Source of the DNA: Acidovorax soli
GTDB taxonomy: Bacteria; Pseudomonadota; Gammaproteobacteria; Burkholderiales; Burkholderiaceae_C
Reading direction: 5' to 3'
DNA: 64,000 nucleotides
Assembly: GCF_014207955.1 (NCBI RefSeq)
Contig: NZ_JACHLK010000007.1
Location: 1 to 64,000 of the forward strand
Positions within the stretch are counted from its first letter, which is position 1. Every line of letters begins with the position of its first letter. A program made the position numbers and the translations under genes. Under the pieces are notes generated by a model. That model did no database searches and was not told where the DNA came from. It worked only from the letters and a program-made list of their open reading frames with translations. Below, piece after piece: positions 9,319 to 17,869 of the stretch.

Positions 9319-10137
9319 TCACCTCCAGTTCTTCTTTTTCTTCCAGCGCCGCTCGCCGCGCACGCCGGCATCCTTCATGCCCAGGTAGAACTCCTTGATG
9401 TCGTCCTTCTCGCGCAGGCGCTCGCAGCTGTCTTCCATCACGATGCGGCCGTTCTCCAGCACGTAGCCGTAGTCCGATGCGTTGAGCGCCATGTTGGCGT
9501 TCTGCTCCACCAGCAGGATGGTGGTGCCGCGCTCGCGGTTGATGCGCACCACGATCTCGAAGATCTCCTTGGTGAGCTTGGGCGACAGGCCCAGGCTGGG
9601 CTCGTCGAGCAGGATCAGTTCGGGGCTGGCCATGAGGGCGCGCGAGATCGCCAGCATCTGCTGCTGTCCGCCCGAGAGCAGGCCCGCGTCCTGCGCGGCG
9701 CGCTCCTTGAGGATGGGAAAGTAGCCGTACACCGCCTCCAGGTCGCGTGCCACGGCATCGGCATCGCTGCGCGTGTAGGCGCCCATGAGCAGGTTGTCGC
9801 GCACCGAGAGCAGGGCGAACACCTCGCGCCCCTCGGGCACATGCACCAGGCCCCGGCGCACGATGGCGGCCGGGTCGTTGGCCGTGATGTTGGCGCCCTG
9901 GAACTCGATGGAGCCGCGGCGCGGGTCAATGATGCCCGAGATGGTCTTGAGGATGGTGGTCTTGCCCGCGCCGTTGCTGCCCAGCACGGCCGCGATCTCG
10001 CCGCGCTGCACCTGCAGGCTCACGCCGCGGATGGCCTTGATCGGGCCGTAGGCACTCTCCACGTTCTGCAGGCGCAGCAGCGGCGTGCCGTCTGCGCTGC
10101 CGATGCCGGTAGGTCCAGGGAAGGGTATGACGGTCAT
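9319..10137 (-). CDS. livF: Branched-chain-type ABC transporter ATP-binding protein LivF
   Basis: A 272-aa ABC ATPase with Walker A GSNGAGKTT, signature LSGGQQQM and Walker B LILLDEPS. It follows the LivF pattern and energises the LivHM permease on the cytoplasmic face. The C-terminus is unusually basic (RRWKKKKNW). The start overlaps the livG stop by four bases (ATGA), so the two are translationally coupled. The first 20 residues before the ABC domain are a short proline/glycine-rich extension. Confidence 0.93.
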   Translation of the reverse strand: MTVIPFPGPTGIGSADGTPLLRLQNVESAYGPIKAIRGVSLQVQRGEIAAVLGSNGAGKTTILKTISGIIDPRRGSIEFQGANITANDPAAIVRRGLVHVPEGREVFALLSVRDNLLMGAYTRSDADAVARDLEAVYGYFPILKERAAQDAGLLSGGQQQMLAISRALMASPELILLDEPSLGLSPKLTKEIFEIVVRINRERGTTILLVEQNANMALNASDYGYVLENGRIVMEDSCERLREKDDIKEFYLGMKDAGVRGERRWKKKKNWR

Positions 10138-10973
10138 CGGGCCATCCTTGCCGGTGCGCTGCCCGCCGGGCGGCGCAGGTTGCTCACGTCGTCGATGGTG
10201 CCCAGGTAGGCTTCGATCACGCCAGGGTGCGATTGCACCTCGCGCGGCGTGCCCATGGCCACCACCTCGCCCTGGTTCATGGCCAGCACGCGGTCGGATA
10301 CCTTGGACACCAGCGACATGTCGTGCTCCACCATGAGCACGGTGATGCCCAGCTCGTGCTGGATGTCCTGGATCCAGAACGCCATGTCGTCGGTCTCCTC
10401 CACATTCAGTCCCGAGGAGGGCTCGTCCAGCAGCAGCAGCCGGGGCTCGGTGCACAGTGCGCGGGCCAACTCGACCACCTTGCGCACGCCGTAGGGCAGG
10501 CCGGCCACCAGGGTGTCGCGGTAGTGCTGCAGGTCCAGGAAGTCGATGATCTCCTCGGCTTTCTCGCGTGCCCGCACCTCGGCATCGCGCACGCGGCGCG
10601 TGAACAGCATGTCGGCCCACAGCCCGGTCTCGCGGCGCGTGTGGCGGCCGATCAGCAGGTTGTGCAGCACGCTGGCATGCTCGAACAGCTCGATGTTCTG
10701 GAAGGTGCGTGCAATGCCCAGGCCGGCCACCTTGTGAGGCGGCTGGTCGGTCAGCGGCAGCATGCCATTGGGGCCGGCGTAGGCGATGGTGCCGGCGGTG
10801 GGCGTGTAGATGCGGCTGATGAGGTTGAACACCGTGGTCTTGCCCGCGCCGTTGGGCCCGATCAGGGTGAACACCTCACCGCGGCGCACCTCGAAGCCCA
10901 CGTTGTTCACGGCCAGCACGCCGCCGAAGCGCACGCTGAGGTTCTGGGCGCTGAGCAGGATGTCGTCGGTCAT
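10134..10973 (-). CDS. livG: Branched-chain-type ABC transporter ATP-binding protein LivG
   Basis: A 279-aa ABC ATPase, the second motor subunit of the HAAT transporter. Walker A is GPNGAGKTT and Walker B is [11 protein letters not shown]. In the place of a canonical LSGGQ signature it has [15 protein letters not shown], the relaxed signature common in LivG proteins. It overlaps livM upstream and livF downstream by four bases each (ATGA), indicating tight coupling in the operon. Confidence 0.92.
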   Translation of the reverse strand: MTDDILLSAQNLSVRFGGVLAVNNVGFEVRRGEVFTLIGPNGAGKTTVFNLISRIYTPTAGTIAYAGPNGMLPLTDQPPHKVAGLGIARTFQNIELFEHASVLHNLLIGRHTRRETGLWADMLFTRRVRDAEVRAREKAEEIIDFLDLQHYRDTLVAGLPYGVRKVVELARALCTEPRLLLLDEPSSGLNVEETDDMAFWIQDIQHELGITVLMVEHDMSLVSKVSDRVLAMNQGEVVAMGTPREVQSHPGVIEAYLGTIDDVSNLRRPAGSAPARMAR

Positions 10974-12046
10974 TTCAGCCTATCGGACTTCTGGAAGGAC
11001 TTCTGCCGCTTGAACAGGCCCTTGCGGTAGAACGGGAACAGCTGCAGCCAGGTGCGCACCTTGAGCCAGCGGCCGTACAGGCCCATGGGCTCGAACAGCA
11101 CGAAGAGGATGAGCACGGCGCCATAGACCACGGCCTGCAGCCCTGGCGCCTGGCCGATGGCGGCCGGCAGCCAGTCCTTGCCCAGCGAGATCAGCTGCGG
11201 CATCGAGATCAGGAAGATGGCGCCCAGGAAGGCCCCATGCACCGAGCCCAGGCCACCGATCACGATCATCAGCAGGAGGTCGATGGACTGCAGGATGTTG
11301 AACTGGTCGGGCGAGATGAACTGCAGCTTGTGCGCATACAGCGCGCCGCCGATGCCGGCCAGCGCCGCCGAGAGCGAGAACGACAGCGTCTTGTAGCGCG
11401 CCAGGTGGATGCCCATGCTCTGCGCCGAGATCTCCGAATCGCGGATCGCCACAAAGGCCCGGCCCGTGGGCGAGCGCAGCAGGTTCAGGATGGCCAGGGT
11501 GCTGACCACGGCAATCACGAGGCACAGGAAGTAGAAGGACTCGGTGGACTCGAACTTGAAGCCCAGCATCTCGGGCGGCACCAGGTGCTTGCCCGAGTTG
11601 CCGCCGGTCACCGACTCCCAGCGCGCGAACACCTCCTCCACGATGAAGCCGAAGGACAGCGTGGCCATGCCCAGGTAGATGCCCTTCACGCGCAGCGCCG
11701 GCAGGCCCACGATCACGCCCACGGCGGCCGACAGGCCCGCCGCGCAGGCCAGCGACAGCGCGAACGGCCAGCCCATGCCCGTGAGCACCGCCTGCGTGTA
11801 GGCCCCCACGCCCAGAAAGGCTGCATGCCCCAGCGAGAACAGTCCTGTGAAGCCCGCCAGCAGCATCAGCCCCAGGCCGACGATGGAATAGATGAGCACG
11901 AAGGTCAGCTGCGCCAGCCAGTACTCGGGCGCGACCCAGGGCGCCGCCAGCAGGGCCAGGCACAGCAGCCCGTACCAGAACACATGCCCGCCATGCTTGG
12001 CCAGCCGGATGTCCTGCTCGTAGGAGGTCTTGAAGAGAAAGCGCAT
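10970..12046 (-). CDS. livM: Branched-chain-type ABC transporter permease LivM
   Basis: A 358-aa inner-membrane permease with about 8-9 hydrophobic segments, beginning [19 protein letters not shown], and the family block [32 protein letters not shown] and [14 protein letters not shown] are typical of LivM. The basic C-terminal tail of about 45 residues is longer than in many homologues. It starts 4 bases after the livH stop and its own stop overlaps livG. Confidence 0.91.
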   Translation of the reverse strand: MRFLFKTSYEQDIRLAKHGGHVFWYGLLCLALLAAPWVAPEYWLAQLTFVLIYSIVGLGLMLLAGFTGLFSLGHAAFLGVGAYTQAVLTGMGWPFALSLACAAGLSAAVGVIVGLPALRVKGIYLGMATLSFGFIVEEVFARWESVTGGNSGKHLVPPEMLGFKFESTESFYFLCLVIAVVSTLAILNLLRSPTGRAFVAIRDSEISAQSMGIHLARYKTLSFSLSAALAGIGGALYAHKLQFISPDQFNILQSIDLLLMIVIGGLGSVHGAFLGAIFLISMPQLISLGKDWLPAAIGQAPGLQAVVYGAVLILFVLFEPMGLYGRWLKVRTWLQLFPFYRKGLFKRQKSFQKSDRLK

Positions 12047-12050
12047 GGGG

Positions 12051-12926
12051 TCAGACTTTCTTTCTCAGCTTCTCGCCGAACAGTCCATTCGGTTTGACCA
12101 TCAGCATGATCAGCACCACGATGTAGGCGGCCGTGTCCTTGAACCCGTCGGGCAGGTAAAAGCCCGAGAACGATTCCACGATGCCGATCACCAGGCCGCC
12201 CACGATGGCACCGGGCAGGCTGCCGAAGCCACCCACCACGGCGGCCGGAAAGGCCTTGAGCCCGATCAGCCCCATGTTGGCGTGCACGAAAGTGATGGGG
12301 GCCAGCAGCAGCCCGGCCACGGCCGCCACGGCGGCGGCCAGGCCCCAGGCCAGGCCGTTCAGGCGCTGCACCGGGATGCCCATGTAGTAGGCGGCCAACT
12401 GGTTCTGCGACGAGGCCTGCATGGCAATGCCCAGCTTGCTGTAGCGGAACAGCGCGAACAGCAGCGCGCACAGCATGCCGGTGGCGCCGATCACGGCCAG
12501 TTGCTCGGCATTGAGCACCAGCGCGCCGAGCTTGAACGACAGGTCCTTGTAGGGCACGGGCAGGGTGTGCGTCTCGGTGCCGATGGCCGGGATCATGGTC
12601 ACCAGGCCGCGCAGCACATAGCCGATGCCAATGGTCAGCATGACGATGGAAAAGGCCGGCTGGCCCAGGATGGGGCGGATCACCATGCGCTCGAGCAGCG
12701 TGCCGAACAGGCCCATGGCCGCGATGCTGGCCAGCACCGCCACCCAGAAGGGAAAGCCGAGCACCGTCATCAGCGCCAGGCCGCAGAAGGCGCCCAGCAT
12801 CATGAGCTCGCCCTGCGCGAAGCTCACGGTTTCCGTGGCCTTGTAGATGAGCACGAAGCCGAGCGCGATGAGGCCGTAGATGCACCCCTGGGCGACTCCG
12901 CTGATCAACAGTTGCACGAATTGCAC
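12051..12926 (-). CDS. livH: Branched-chain-type ABC transporter permease LivH
   Basis: A 291-aa inner-membrane permease and first gene of the transport operon. It contains the family motifs ISGVAQGCIYGLIALGFVLIYKATETVSFAQGELMMLGAF and VVGGFGSLPGAIVGGLVIG in separate segments. The start is a GTG at 12926 with a GGAGGG site five bases away. A perfect 32-bp palindrome lies 15 bases upstream and would block or overlap the promoter. Confidence 0.92.
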   Translation of the reverse strand: MQFVQLLISGVAQGCIYGLIALGFVLIYKATETVSFAQGELMMLGAFCGLALMTVLGFPFWVAVLASIAAMGLFGTLLERMVIRPILGQPAFSIVMLTIGIGYVLRGLVTMIPAIGTETHTLPVPYKDLSFKLGALVLNAEQLAVIGATGMLCALLFALFRYSKLGIAMQASSQNQLAAYYMGIPVQRLNGLAWGLAAAVAAVAGLLLAPITFVHANMGLIGLKAFPAAVVGGFGSLPGAIVGGLVIGIVESFSGFYLPDGFKDTAAYIVVLIMLMVKPNGLFGEKLRKKV

Positions 12927-12941
12927 CCTGGCCCTCCAGAA

Positions 12942-12973
12942 TATTTATGCAAAGCAGTTGCTTTGCATAAATA
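12942..12973. promoter_or_regulatory. Perfect 32-bp palindromic operator upstream of livH
   Basis: The 15-base arms are perfectly complementary around two central bases; the inner arm is TTTATGCAAAGCA. It is the strongest of three matching sites (others at 3614-3641 and 6111-6140). It lies in the divergent gap between livH and the enoyl-CoA hydratase gene and could also affect the latter, 144 bases away. Confidence 0.75.
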
Positions 12974-13117
12974 ATGGTGCCTGTGCCCGGAGGCTGTCGC
13001 ACTCGGGGCTAACCCTCGGATCCCTTGCAGGATCTGACAGGTAGCAAGTTCCATATTGACCGCTTGCCACGCCCTGCGCAATAAGGGTTGTGTCCTATGC
13101 GGAGCCTGGAGAAGCCC

Positions 13118-13915
13118 ATGTCCATCGAGGTGCAGAAACACGACCGTGTCACGCTGGTGACATTGAACCGCCCCGGCGTCCGCAACGCCGTGGACGCCGC
13201 CACGGCCCAGGCGTTGCATGCGGCTTTTCTCGAGTTCGAGCGTGACGAGGGCGCCGACGTGGCCGTGTTCCATGGCGCAGGCGGGCACTTCTGCGCGGGC
13301 TGGGACCTGCAGTCCGGTGCGCGGCTGCAGGCCGAGGGCGTGGCGCCCGAGGCGCTGGCGCAGTCGCTGGACTTCAGCGCCGAGAGCACCGACCCGCCCG
13401 GTCCCATGGGGCCGAGCCGCCTGCAACTGGGCAAGCCGGTGATCGCCGCCATCAGCGGTGCGGCCGTCGCGGGTGGCATGGAGCTGGCCCTGTGGTGCGA
13501 TCTGCGTGTGATGGAGGAGGACGCCTACTTCGGCGTGTACTGCCGGCGCTTCGGCGTGCCGTTGATCGACGGTGGCACGGTGCGCCTGCCGCGCCTCATC
13601 GGGCTGTCGCGGGCGCTCGATCTGATCCTCACGGGCCGCAAGGTCGAGGCGCCCGAGGCCCTGCACATGGGGCTGTGCAACCGGGTCGTGCCGCCGGGCG
13701 AGGCGCTGGCGGCGGCCCTGGCGCTGGCCCGCGAGATCGCGGCCTTCCCGCAGGCCACACTGCGGGCCGACCGGGCGAGCGCAATCGCGCAGGAGGGCTT
13801 GCCGCTGGCCGGGGCCCTGCTGCAGGAGTGGCAGGGCGGACGCGCCTGCCTGGCCGATGCCTTGCAGGGCGCCGCGCGCTTCACCGCAGGCCAGGGGCGG
13901 CATGGCAGGTTTTGA
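13118..13915 (+). CDS. Enoyl-CoA hydratase/isomerase family protein
   Basis: A 265-aa crotonase-fold protein. It carries LNRPGVRNAVD near the N-terminus, the oxyanion-hole residues in GHFCAGWDL and in SGAAVAGGMELAL, and the FGVPLIDGGTVRLPRLIG region. The usual hydratase Glu in the last block is replaced by Asp (IDGG), so it may be an isomerase or hydrolase rather than a true hydratase. The ATG at 13118 has GGAGAAG upstream; an ATG-less extension to 13088 is not needed. It is divergent from the liv-type operon and upstream of a thioesterase. Confidence 0.86.
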   Translation: MSIEVQKHDRVTLVTLNRPGVRNAVDAATAQALHAAFLEFERDEGADVAVFHGAGGHFCAGWDLQSGARLQAEGVAPEALAQSLDFSAESTDPPGPMGPSRLQLGKPVIAAISGAAVAGGMELALWCDLRVMEEDAYFGVYCRRFGVPLIDGGTVRLPRLIGLSRALDLILTGRKVEAPEALHMGLCNRVVPPGEALAAALALAREIAAFPQATLRADRASAIAQEGLPLAGALLQEWQGGRACLADALQGAARFTAGQGRHGRF

Positions 13916-13998
13916 AAGAAAATGGGTGCAAATGCCCATGCTGATGGCACAGGCTGCTATCAGATGAAGAGCGCACGGGGACACAGAACAGGAGCACC

Positions 13999-14484
13999 AT
14001 GAGCAAGACCAGCAGCGCAGCGCCACAGGCCTTCGAGCCCGAATTCGTGGCCGGCCTGAAATCCATCTTCGAGGAAAAGATCGTCTTCAACCAGGTGCTG
14101 GGCCTGAAGATCACCAGCCTGCATCCCGAGCGGGTGGAAGGGCGCATCGACATGAAGCCCGATCTGGTGGGCCACTATGCCTACAACCGTGTGCACGGCG
14201 GCGTGATCAGCGCCGGGCTCGATGCCATGGGCGGCCTGGCCGTGATGGCCGCCATCGGGGGGCGCCACATGGACGAAGCACCCGAGCAGCGCCTGCACCG
14301 CTTTGCCAAGCTCGGTACCATCGACCTGCGCATCGACTACCTGCGCCCGGGCATCGGCAGCCACTTCACGCTGCATGCCGAGGTGCTGCGCCTGGGCTCG
14401 CGCGTGGCCACCACGCGCATGGAGTTCCGGGGGCCTGGCGGGGAGATCATGTCGGCCGGTGCAGCGGCTTACATCGTGTCGTGA
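13999..14484 (+). CDS. Hotdog-fold acyl-CoA thioesterase (PaaI/YigI-like)
   Basis: A 161-aa single hotdog domain with the HGGVISAGLDAMGG helix motif typical of PaaI-type thioesterases, where the Asp/Gly region positions the catalytic water. It would hydrolyse acyl- or aryl-CoA esters in the cytoplasm. The ATG at 13999 follows AGGAGCACC. It lies 83 bases after the enoyl-CoA hydratase gene and may be co-transcribed. The exact substrate cannot be told; the length and the FNQVLGLKI start resemble YigI-like proteins. Confidence 0.82.
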   Translation: MSKTSSAAPQAFEPEFVAGLKSIFEEKIVFNQVLGLKITSLHPERVEGRIDMKPDLVGHYAYNRVHGGVISAGLDAMGGLAVMAAIGGRHMDEAPEQRLHRFAKLGTIDLRIDYLRPGIGSHFTLHAEVLRLGSRVATTRMEFRGPGGEIMSAGAAAYIVS

Positions 14485-14501
14485 AGTGAACACCCTCTGA
14501 G

Positions 14502-14592
14502 TCGCTTCGCGCCTTCACCCCTCTCTCGACTCGCTTCGCGATTCGGGGAGGGACGCCCCAGCGCAAGCGCTGGATACGCCGCTTTCGCGGCG
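14502..14592. repeat. REP-like composite of short palindromes
   Basis: Several hairpins are packed in 90 bases, with perfect stems of 4, 7 and 6 bp, just after a stop codon. This is the usual position and form of repetitive extragenic palindromes in high-GC proteobacteria. Only one copy is visible in the window, so repetition is not shown. Confidence 0.4.
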
Positions 14593-14803
14593 GGGCGGCC
14601 TTTGCGCGGGGGCACAGGCTTGGGCCGTGCCAGTTTCATGCGTCGTGGGTGGTGCACACCGCAATGAATAACTGATCGGAATCGGGGCAGGGCAGTGTTT
14701 GAGAAATATGTAATGCGACGGATGTGAGTGCCCGCAAACATTGCAAGCGCATGCTACGGGTGAACCGTTTGGTTACCGTTCTTGCGCAATGCGCGCATCC
14801 ATC

Positions 14804-14823
14804 TCGTAGGTGCACTCCTACGA
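14804..14823 (+). promoter_or_regulatory. Hairpin in the leader of the bactofilin gene
   Basis: TCGTAGG (14804-14810) and CCTACGA (14817-14823) are perfect inverted repeats around TGCACT. It ends 25 bases before the bactofilin ATG, so it could be an operator or a 5' leader hairpin. Confidence 0.4.
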
Positions 14824-14848
14824 TGAACGCTCTTTTCAAGGAGTACCG

Positions 14849-15415
14849 ATGGCCGTGCAAAACCCCTTCTTTGGCAAGCGTGAACCCGAATCGTTCCAGC
14901 CCCGCCACAGTCCTTCCGCCCCGAGCGGCCTGAACAGCGCGGCGAGCAATTCCCTCTCCGGCGGTGGCCTGGGCACTGCGGCCCCGGCCAGCCCTGCGCC
15001 CGCCAAGGCGGCCTCGGATTCCACCGGCAGCAAGCTCACGGTGGGCCCCAACATCAAGCTCAAGGGTGTGGAGATCACCGACTGCGACACGCTCGTGGTC
15101 GAGGGCACGGTGGAGGCGACGATGGATTCGCGCGTGATCCAGATCTCCGAGCATGGCGCCTTCCGCGGTTCGGCCGAGATCGACATTGCCGAGATCCACG
15201 GGGAATTCAACGGCACGCTCACCGTGCGCCAGAAGCTCGTAATCTACAGCAGCGGCAAGGTCAACGGCAAGATCCGCTACGGCAAGCTCGTGGTGGAAGA
15301 GGGGGGCCAACTGGCCGGTGAAATCGAATCCGGCATCGGCTCGGGCAGCGCCTCCTCGGCGCTGCGCAGCACGGCCCAGCCGGTGCGCGCCGAACCCACG
15401 GCCATGGCGGCCTGA
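14849..15415 (+). CDS. Bactofilin (polymer-forming cytoskeletal protein)
   Basis: A 188-aa bactofilin (DUF583). A Ser/Ala/Pro-rich disordered N-terminus (about 1-60) precedes the right-handed beta-helix core (about 65-160) with its repeating pattern VVEGTVEATMDSR, GAFRGSAEIDIAEIHG, GKVNGKIRYGKLVVEEGGQLAGEI. A short disordered tail follows. Bactofilins polymerise without nucleotide and act in cell shape, envelope or appendage positioning. The start at 14849 has AAGGAG; the frame is open further upstream to 14810 without a better site. It is monocistronic and convergent with yciA. Confidence 0.9.
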   Translation: MAVQNPFFGKREPESFQPRHSPSAPSGLNSAASNSLSGGGLGTAAPASPAPAKAASDSTGSKLTVGPNIKLKGVEITDCDTLVVEGTVEATMDSRVIQISEHGAFRGSAEIDIAEIHGEFNGTLTVRQKLVIYSSGKVNGKIRYGKLVVEEGGQLAGEIESGIGSGSASSALRSTAQPVRAEPTAMAA

Positions 15416-15423
15416 CGCCGGGC

Positions 15424-15849
15424 TCAGCCGCCCGCCTTGGGCATGGGCGGCACCGGGCGCGGGCGGCCCTCGCTGTCGATGGCCACGTAGGTCAGCCGCG
15501 CCTCCGTCACCTTCACATAGCGCCCCTGGTCGGCAAAGCGCTCGGCGTACACCTCCACCTGCACGGTGATGGAGGTCCGGCCCACGCGCGTCACGGACGA
15601 GAAGAACGACAGGATGTCGCCCACGCGCACGGGCTGCTTGAAGATGAATTCGTTGACCGCCACGGTCGCCATGCGGCCCTGCATATAGCGGGCCGGCAGC
15701 ACGGAGCCGGCGAGGTCGACCTGCGCCATGACCCAGCCGCCGAAGATGTCGCCATTGCCATTGGTGTCCGCCGGCATGGGGATCACCTTGAGCACCAGTT
15801 CCTTGTCGGTGGGCAATTGGGCGGCGGGTGGGCTGAAAATCTCGGACAT
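15424..15849 (-). CDS. yciA: Acyl-CoA thioesterase, YciA type
   Basis: A 141-aa hotdog thioesterase of the YciA/BACH group. The motif DTNGNGDIFGGWVMAQVDLAG carries the conserved Asn and Asp of the active site, and VAVNEFIFKQPVRVGDILSF is the following family block. Members are hexameric and hydrolyse a wide range of acyl-CoA. The start is the ATG at 15849; an in-frame GTG at 15876 would add nine residues. It ends 8 bases from the convergent bactofilin and its start faces the Atm1-type exporter gene. Confidence 0.88.
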   Translation of the reverse strand: MSEIFSPPAAQLPTDKELVLKVIPMPADTNGNGDIFGGWVMAQVDLAGSVLPARYMQGRMATVAVNEFIFKQPVRVGDILSFFSSVTRVGRTSITVQVEVYAERFADQGRYVKVTEARLTYVAIDSEGRPRPVPPMPKAGG

Positions 15850-15977
15850 GGGCACAATCTCGGTTGGGGCTGGCACGGATGCTGGGGGACACCGCGGGTG
15901 GACTCCAGGGCGGGCCCCGGAAAAAACCGCCCTGGCGCCAGCCGGGTCGGTAAAAACAACAACCGGAATTGTCCCCC

Positions 15978-17819
15978 ATGCGCCACCACGGCGAATCTAC
16001 CCCTTCGGCGACGCCGGTATCGGCCGCCCCCCCTTCCGACTGGGCCACCATCGGCCGCCTGCTGCCCTACCTGTGGCAATACAAATGGCGCGTGGTTGCG
16101 GCCATCGTCTTCATGGTGGGCGCCAAGATGGCCAACGTGGGCGTGCCGGTGCTGCTCAAGACCCTGGTCGATGCCATGGACCTGAAGCTGGGCGAGCCTG
16201 CCGCCCTGCTCGTGGTGCCCGTGGGGCTGCTGCTGGCCTACGGGGGGCTGCGCCTGTCCACATCCATCTTCAGCGAGCTGCGCGAGCTGGTGTTTGCCAA
16301 GGCCACGCAGGGTGCGGCGCGCTCGATCGCGCTGCAGACCTTCGAGCACCTGCACGCCTTGAGCCTGCGCTTCCACCTGGAGCGCCAGACGGGCGGCATG
16401 ACGCGCGACATCGAGCGCGGCGTGCGCGGCATCGAGTCGCTGATCTCCTTCACGCTGTTCAACGTGGTCGCCACCTTGGTCGAGGTGGTGCTGGTGCTCA
16501 CCGTGCTGGCCGTCAAGTTCGACGCCTGGTTTGCCTGGATCACGCTGGCGGCCCTGGCTGTCTACATCCTGTTCACGGTGCTGGTGACCGAGTGGCGCAC
16601 CCAGTTCCGGCGTGAGGCCAACGAGTTCGATTCGGCGGCGCACACCAAGGCGGTCGATTCGCTGCTCAACTACGAAACCGTCAAGTACTTCAACAACGAA
16701 GGCTTCGAGGCGCGGCGCTACGACGAGAGCCTGGAGCGGCTGCGCCGTGCGCGCCTCAAGAGCCAGACCACGCTGTCCATGCTCAACGCAGGGCAGCAGC
16801 TCATCATCGCCATCGGCCTGGTGGCCATGCTCTGGCGTGCCACGCAGGGCGTGGTCGACGGGCGCATGACGCTTGGTGACCTGGTCATGGTCAACGCCTT
16901 CATGATCCAGCTGTACATCCCGCTCAACTTCCTCGGGGTGATCTACCGCGAGATCAAGCAGAGCCTGACCGACCTGGACAAGATGTTCGTTCTGATGGAC
17001 AAGCAGCGCGAGGTGGCCGACGCCCCGGGCGCCCAGCCGCTCACGGGCCTGGACCACCCCACGGTGCGCTTCGAGAACGTGCACTTCGCCTACGACGCAT
17101 CGCGCAACGCCGAAGGCGTGGCCAATGGCCGCCCCATCCTGCAGGGCGTGAGCTTCGAGATCCCGGCGGGCAAGACGGTGGCCGTGGTCGGGCCCTCGGG
17201 CTCGGGCAAGTCCACGCTGGCGCGGCTGCTCTACCGCTTCTACGACATCCAGCAGGGGCGCATCACCATTGCCGGGCAGGAGCTGCGCGAGGTCACCCAG
17301 GCCAGCGTGCGCCAGGCCATCGGCATCGTGCCGCAGGACACCGTGCTCTTCAACGACACCGTGGCCTACAACATCGCCTATGGCCGCACCGGCGCCAGCC
17401 AGGCCGAGGTGGAGGCCGCCGCGCGCTCGGCGCGCATCCACGACTTCATTGCCGCCACACCCACGGGCTATGCCACCATGGTGGGCGAGCGCGGGCTCAA
17501 GCTCTCGGGCGGCGAAAAGCAGCGCGTGGCGATTGCCCGCACCCTGCTCAAGGACCCGCCCATCCTGATCTTCGACGAGGCCACGTCGGCGCTTGATTCG
17601 GCCAACGAGCGTGCCATCCAGTCCGAGTTGCAGAGCGCGGCCCAGAACAAGACCACGCTGCTCATCGCGCACCGCCTGTCCACCGTGGTCGAAGCGCACG
17701 AGATCCTCGTGATGGATGCTGGCCGCATCATCGAGCGCGGCACCCATGCCGAGCTGCTGGCCCAGCGCGGACGCTACGCCAGCATGTGGGCTCTGCAGCA
17801 GAGCGATGGGGCGGCATGA
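15978..17819 (+). CDS. Atm1/HMT-type ABC exporter (fused permease-ATPase)
   Basis: A 613-aa half-transporter. A six-helix exporter domain (about 30-320) includes the [22 protein letters not shown] block diagnostic of the Atm1/HMT1 class, where residues bind glutathione-type ligands. The ATPase domain (about 360-600) has Walker [10 protein letters not shown], signature LSGGEKQR, Walker [13 protein letters not shown] and the H-loop IAHRLST. It would act as an inner-membrane homodimer exporting glutathione or metal conjugates. The ATG at 15978 is used; a TTG at 15969 is possible. Confidence 0.9.
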   Translation: MRHHGESTPSATPVSAAPPSDWATIGRLLPYLWQYKWRVVAAIVFMVGAKMANVGVPVLLKTLVDAMDLKLGEPAALLVVPVGLLLAYGGLRLSTSIFSELRELVFAKATQGAARSIALQTFEHLHALSLRFHLERQTGGMTRDIERGVRGIESLISFTLFNVVATLVEVVLVLTVLAVKFDAWFAWITLAALAVYILFTVLVTEWRTQFRREANEFDSAAHTKAVDSLLNYETVKYFNNEGFEARRYDESLERLRRARLKSQTTLSMLNAGQQLIIAIGLVAMLWRATQGVVDGRMTLGDLVMVNAFMIQLYIPLNFLGVIYREIKQSLTDLDKMFVLMDKQREVADAPGAQPLTGLDHPTVRFENVHFAYDASRNAEGVANGRPILQGVSFEIPAGKTVAVVGPSGSGKSTLARLLYRFYDIQQGRITIAGQELREVTQASVRQAIGIVPQDTVLFNDTVAYNIAYGRTGASQAEVEAAARSARIHDFIAATPTGYATMVGERGLKLSGGEKQRVAIARTLLKDPPILIFDEATSALDSANERAIQSELQSAAQNKTTLLIAHRLSTVVEAHEILVMDAGRIIERGTHAELLAQRGRYASMWALQQSDGAA

Positions 17820-17869
17820 AGCTTGCCTCACTCCCCCATTCTTGATTGATGTCCTCCGTATCCACTGCC

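Larger units (their letters stand above)
14485..14848. other. 364-base gap with a cluster of short hairpins
   Basis: No gene is supported here. Hairpins lie at 14531-14541 (TCGC/GCGA), 14558-14573 (CCAGCGC-AA-GCGCTGG) and 14577-14592 (CGCCGC-TTTC-GCGGCG), preceded by another TCGCTTCGCG at 14502-14511. This looks like a REP-type intergenic element. Near the end an AT-rich stretch and a 7-bp hairpin (14804-14823) precede the bactofilin gene and probably hold its promoter. Confidence 0.6.

Noticed and set aside
4929-9371. A single open frame of about 1480 codons on the minus strand
   Set aside because: Only the last 387 codons (from 6092) encode the acyl-CoA dehydrogenase. The rest overlaps livK and the acyl-CoA ligase in another frame and is low-complexity Arg/Gly/Ala-rich, an effect of high GC.
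13916-13998. ATGGG...CCCAT repeat between the hydratase and thioesterase genes
   Set aside because: Too short and imperfect to call an operator or terminator.
15783-17831. A 682-codon open frame opposite the Atm1-type exporter
   Set aside because: Antisense to a protein with all ABC motifs; no start signal or domain.
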